Shown here piece by piece: positions 40,740-41,471 of a DNA stretch of 41,471 bases. Within the stretch, counting starts at the first letter, position 1. Every line of letters begins with the position of its first letter. The notes beneath the pieces were generated by a model. That model did no database searches, was not told the DNA's origin, and saw only the letters and a list, made by a program, of their open reading frames with translations. This DNA is from Nitrospira sp. CG24E (GTDB lineage: Bacteria > Nitrospirota > Nitrospiria > Nitrospirales > Nitrospiraceae), in the NCBI GenBank assembly GCA_002869895.2, contig NEWP02000032.1, positions 1 through 41,471 on the forward strand, given 5' to 3'. The translations under genes and the position numbers were made by a program.

Positions 40740-40976
40740 ATGCTGGTCCTGACACGAAAACGCGGTGAAGGTGTAGCCATCGGTCCGGACATCCGGATCG
40801 TGGTGCTGGGGATCAAGAACGGACAGGTTCGGTTGGGCATCGAAGCGCCACGGACGATCGATGTGCATCGCGATGAGGTCTGTGTGAGGATTCAAGAAGA
40901 GAACCAACTTGCGGCACGCATGCCGGCGGTCCCCCTCGATGTCTTTGAACGATTGTTGCGATCGAAAATTGCTTGA
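40740..40976 (+). CDS. csrA: carbon storage regulator CsrA
   Basis: CsrA binds GGA motifs in mRNA leaders and represses translation, notably of flagellin. The 78-residue product has [20 protein letters not shown], the [17 protein letters not shown] segment with the RNA-binding Arg, and a slightly long C-terminal tail. The ribosome site (AAGG next to the ATG) is weak. fliW follows after 18 bp, and FliW sequesters CsrA in other bacteria. Confidence 0.97.
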   Translation: MLVLTRKRGEGVAIGPDIRIVVLGIKNGQVRLGIEAPRTIDVHRDEVCVRIQEENQLAARMPAVPLDVFERLLRSKIA

Positions 40977-40994
40977 ACGTAAGGAGCTGCCGTT

Positions 40995-41471
40995 ATGCAC
41001 GTGGCATCGACTCGCTTTGGTAGCTTGAATGTCCCTGACGAAGCGTTGCTGACTTTCCCGTCAGGCCTGCTCGGCTTCCCAGAATGGACTTGTTATGTGA
41101 TCCTGGATCATGACACAGCTGCGCCATTCAAATGGCTGCATTGTACGGAAGAGGCGTCCCTGGCGTTTGTCATTATCGATCCTTCGTTGTTCAACGAACA
41201 CTATCAGGTCACGATCTCGCCGGAGGCGCGTGGTGAGGTGGAGGGAAGCGAGACCGACGAGCTGAGTCTTGCGGTCATCCTGACTATTCCATCCGATGAT
41301 CCGTCCGCTGTCACCGCTAATCTTCGCGGTCCTCTCCTCATGAACCCCCGCACGAGACTCTGCAAGCAGCTCGTCCTTTCCGAGGACTATCCCACCCGAT
41401 ATCCAGTATTTCCTGCTCCAAGGTATGCCGAGTCTAGCCAGGTCCGCCCGCTTGCCGAGGCGATTCCGGCC
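40995..41471 (+). CDS. fliW: flagellar assembly factor FliW (3' truncated)
   Basis: FliW binds both flagellin and CsrA and so couples flagellin translation to export. ATG 40995 follows AAGGAG. The 159 codons to the window edge contain TRFGSLNVPDEALLTFPSGL, LGFPEWTCYVILDH, FKWLHCTEEASLAFVIIDPS and LRGPLLMNPRTRLCKQLVLS, the typical FliW pattern. No stop codon is reached, but the recognised domain is nearly complete, so only a short tail is missing. Confidence 0.96.
   Translation, partial: MHVASTRFGSLNVPDEALLTFPSGLLGFPEWTCYVILDHDTAAPFKWLHCTEEASLAFVIIDPSLFNEHYQVTISPEARGEVEGSETDELSLAVILTIPSDDPSAVTANLRGPLLMNPRTRLCKQLVLSEDYPTRYPVFPAPRYAESSQVRPLAEAIPA

Overview
The window is almost entirely one flagellar chemotaxis-free motility island, with about 40 genes, all on the + strand. 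Gene content and order, moderately high GC, NtrC-type sigma-54 control and short palindromic intergenic elements suggest a Nitrospira-like member of the Nitrospirota. That placement is inference from memory of such clusters and no marker gene (16S, ribosomal protein) is present to confirm it. Both ends are cut: a NarL/DevR-type regulator loses its 5' end at base 1, and fliW loses its 3' end at base 41471.

Layout. (1) 1-7457, regulation: LuxR-type regulator tail, a sigma-54 response regulator, a secreted TPR protein, a PAS histidine kinase and a second sigma-54 response regulator. (2) 7649-14386, basal body, switch and export ATPase: flgB, flgC, fliE, fliF, fliG, a receiver-domain-FliH fusion, fliI, fliJ. 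(3) 14717-19653, motE-like gene, fliK, short flgD, flgE. (4) 19963-30492, C-ring and export gate, then placement and sigma factor: fliL, fliM, fliN, fliO, fliP, fliQ, fliR, flhB, flhA, flhF, flhG, fliA. (5) 30657-31364, a degenerate GGDEF membrane protein. (6) 31818-37906, distal rod, rings and late control: flgF, flgG, flgA, flgH, flgI, flgJ (rod-cap domain only), flgM, flgN. (7) 38119-41471, flgK, flgL, csrA, fliW. Filament, cap, stator and chemotaxis genes are not in the window.

Logic. Four good or fair -24/-12 sigma-54 promoters (before the TPR gene, flgB, fliL and flgF) fit the two NtrC-type activators encoded at the left. FliA and its anti-sigma factor FlgM set up the late tier, and CsrA with FliW gives post-transcriptional control of flagellin.

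Two things stand out. First, FliH, the regulator of the export ATPase FliI, carries an intact phospho-receiver at its N-terminus, so flagellar protein export may be under direct two-component control. Second, the intergenic spaces hold several families of palindromic DNA. The most unusual has arms that are degenerate tandem arrays of 7-nt or 9-nt words, placed just before start codons (nine loci). Others have ends that coincide with stop codons of the upstream gene.
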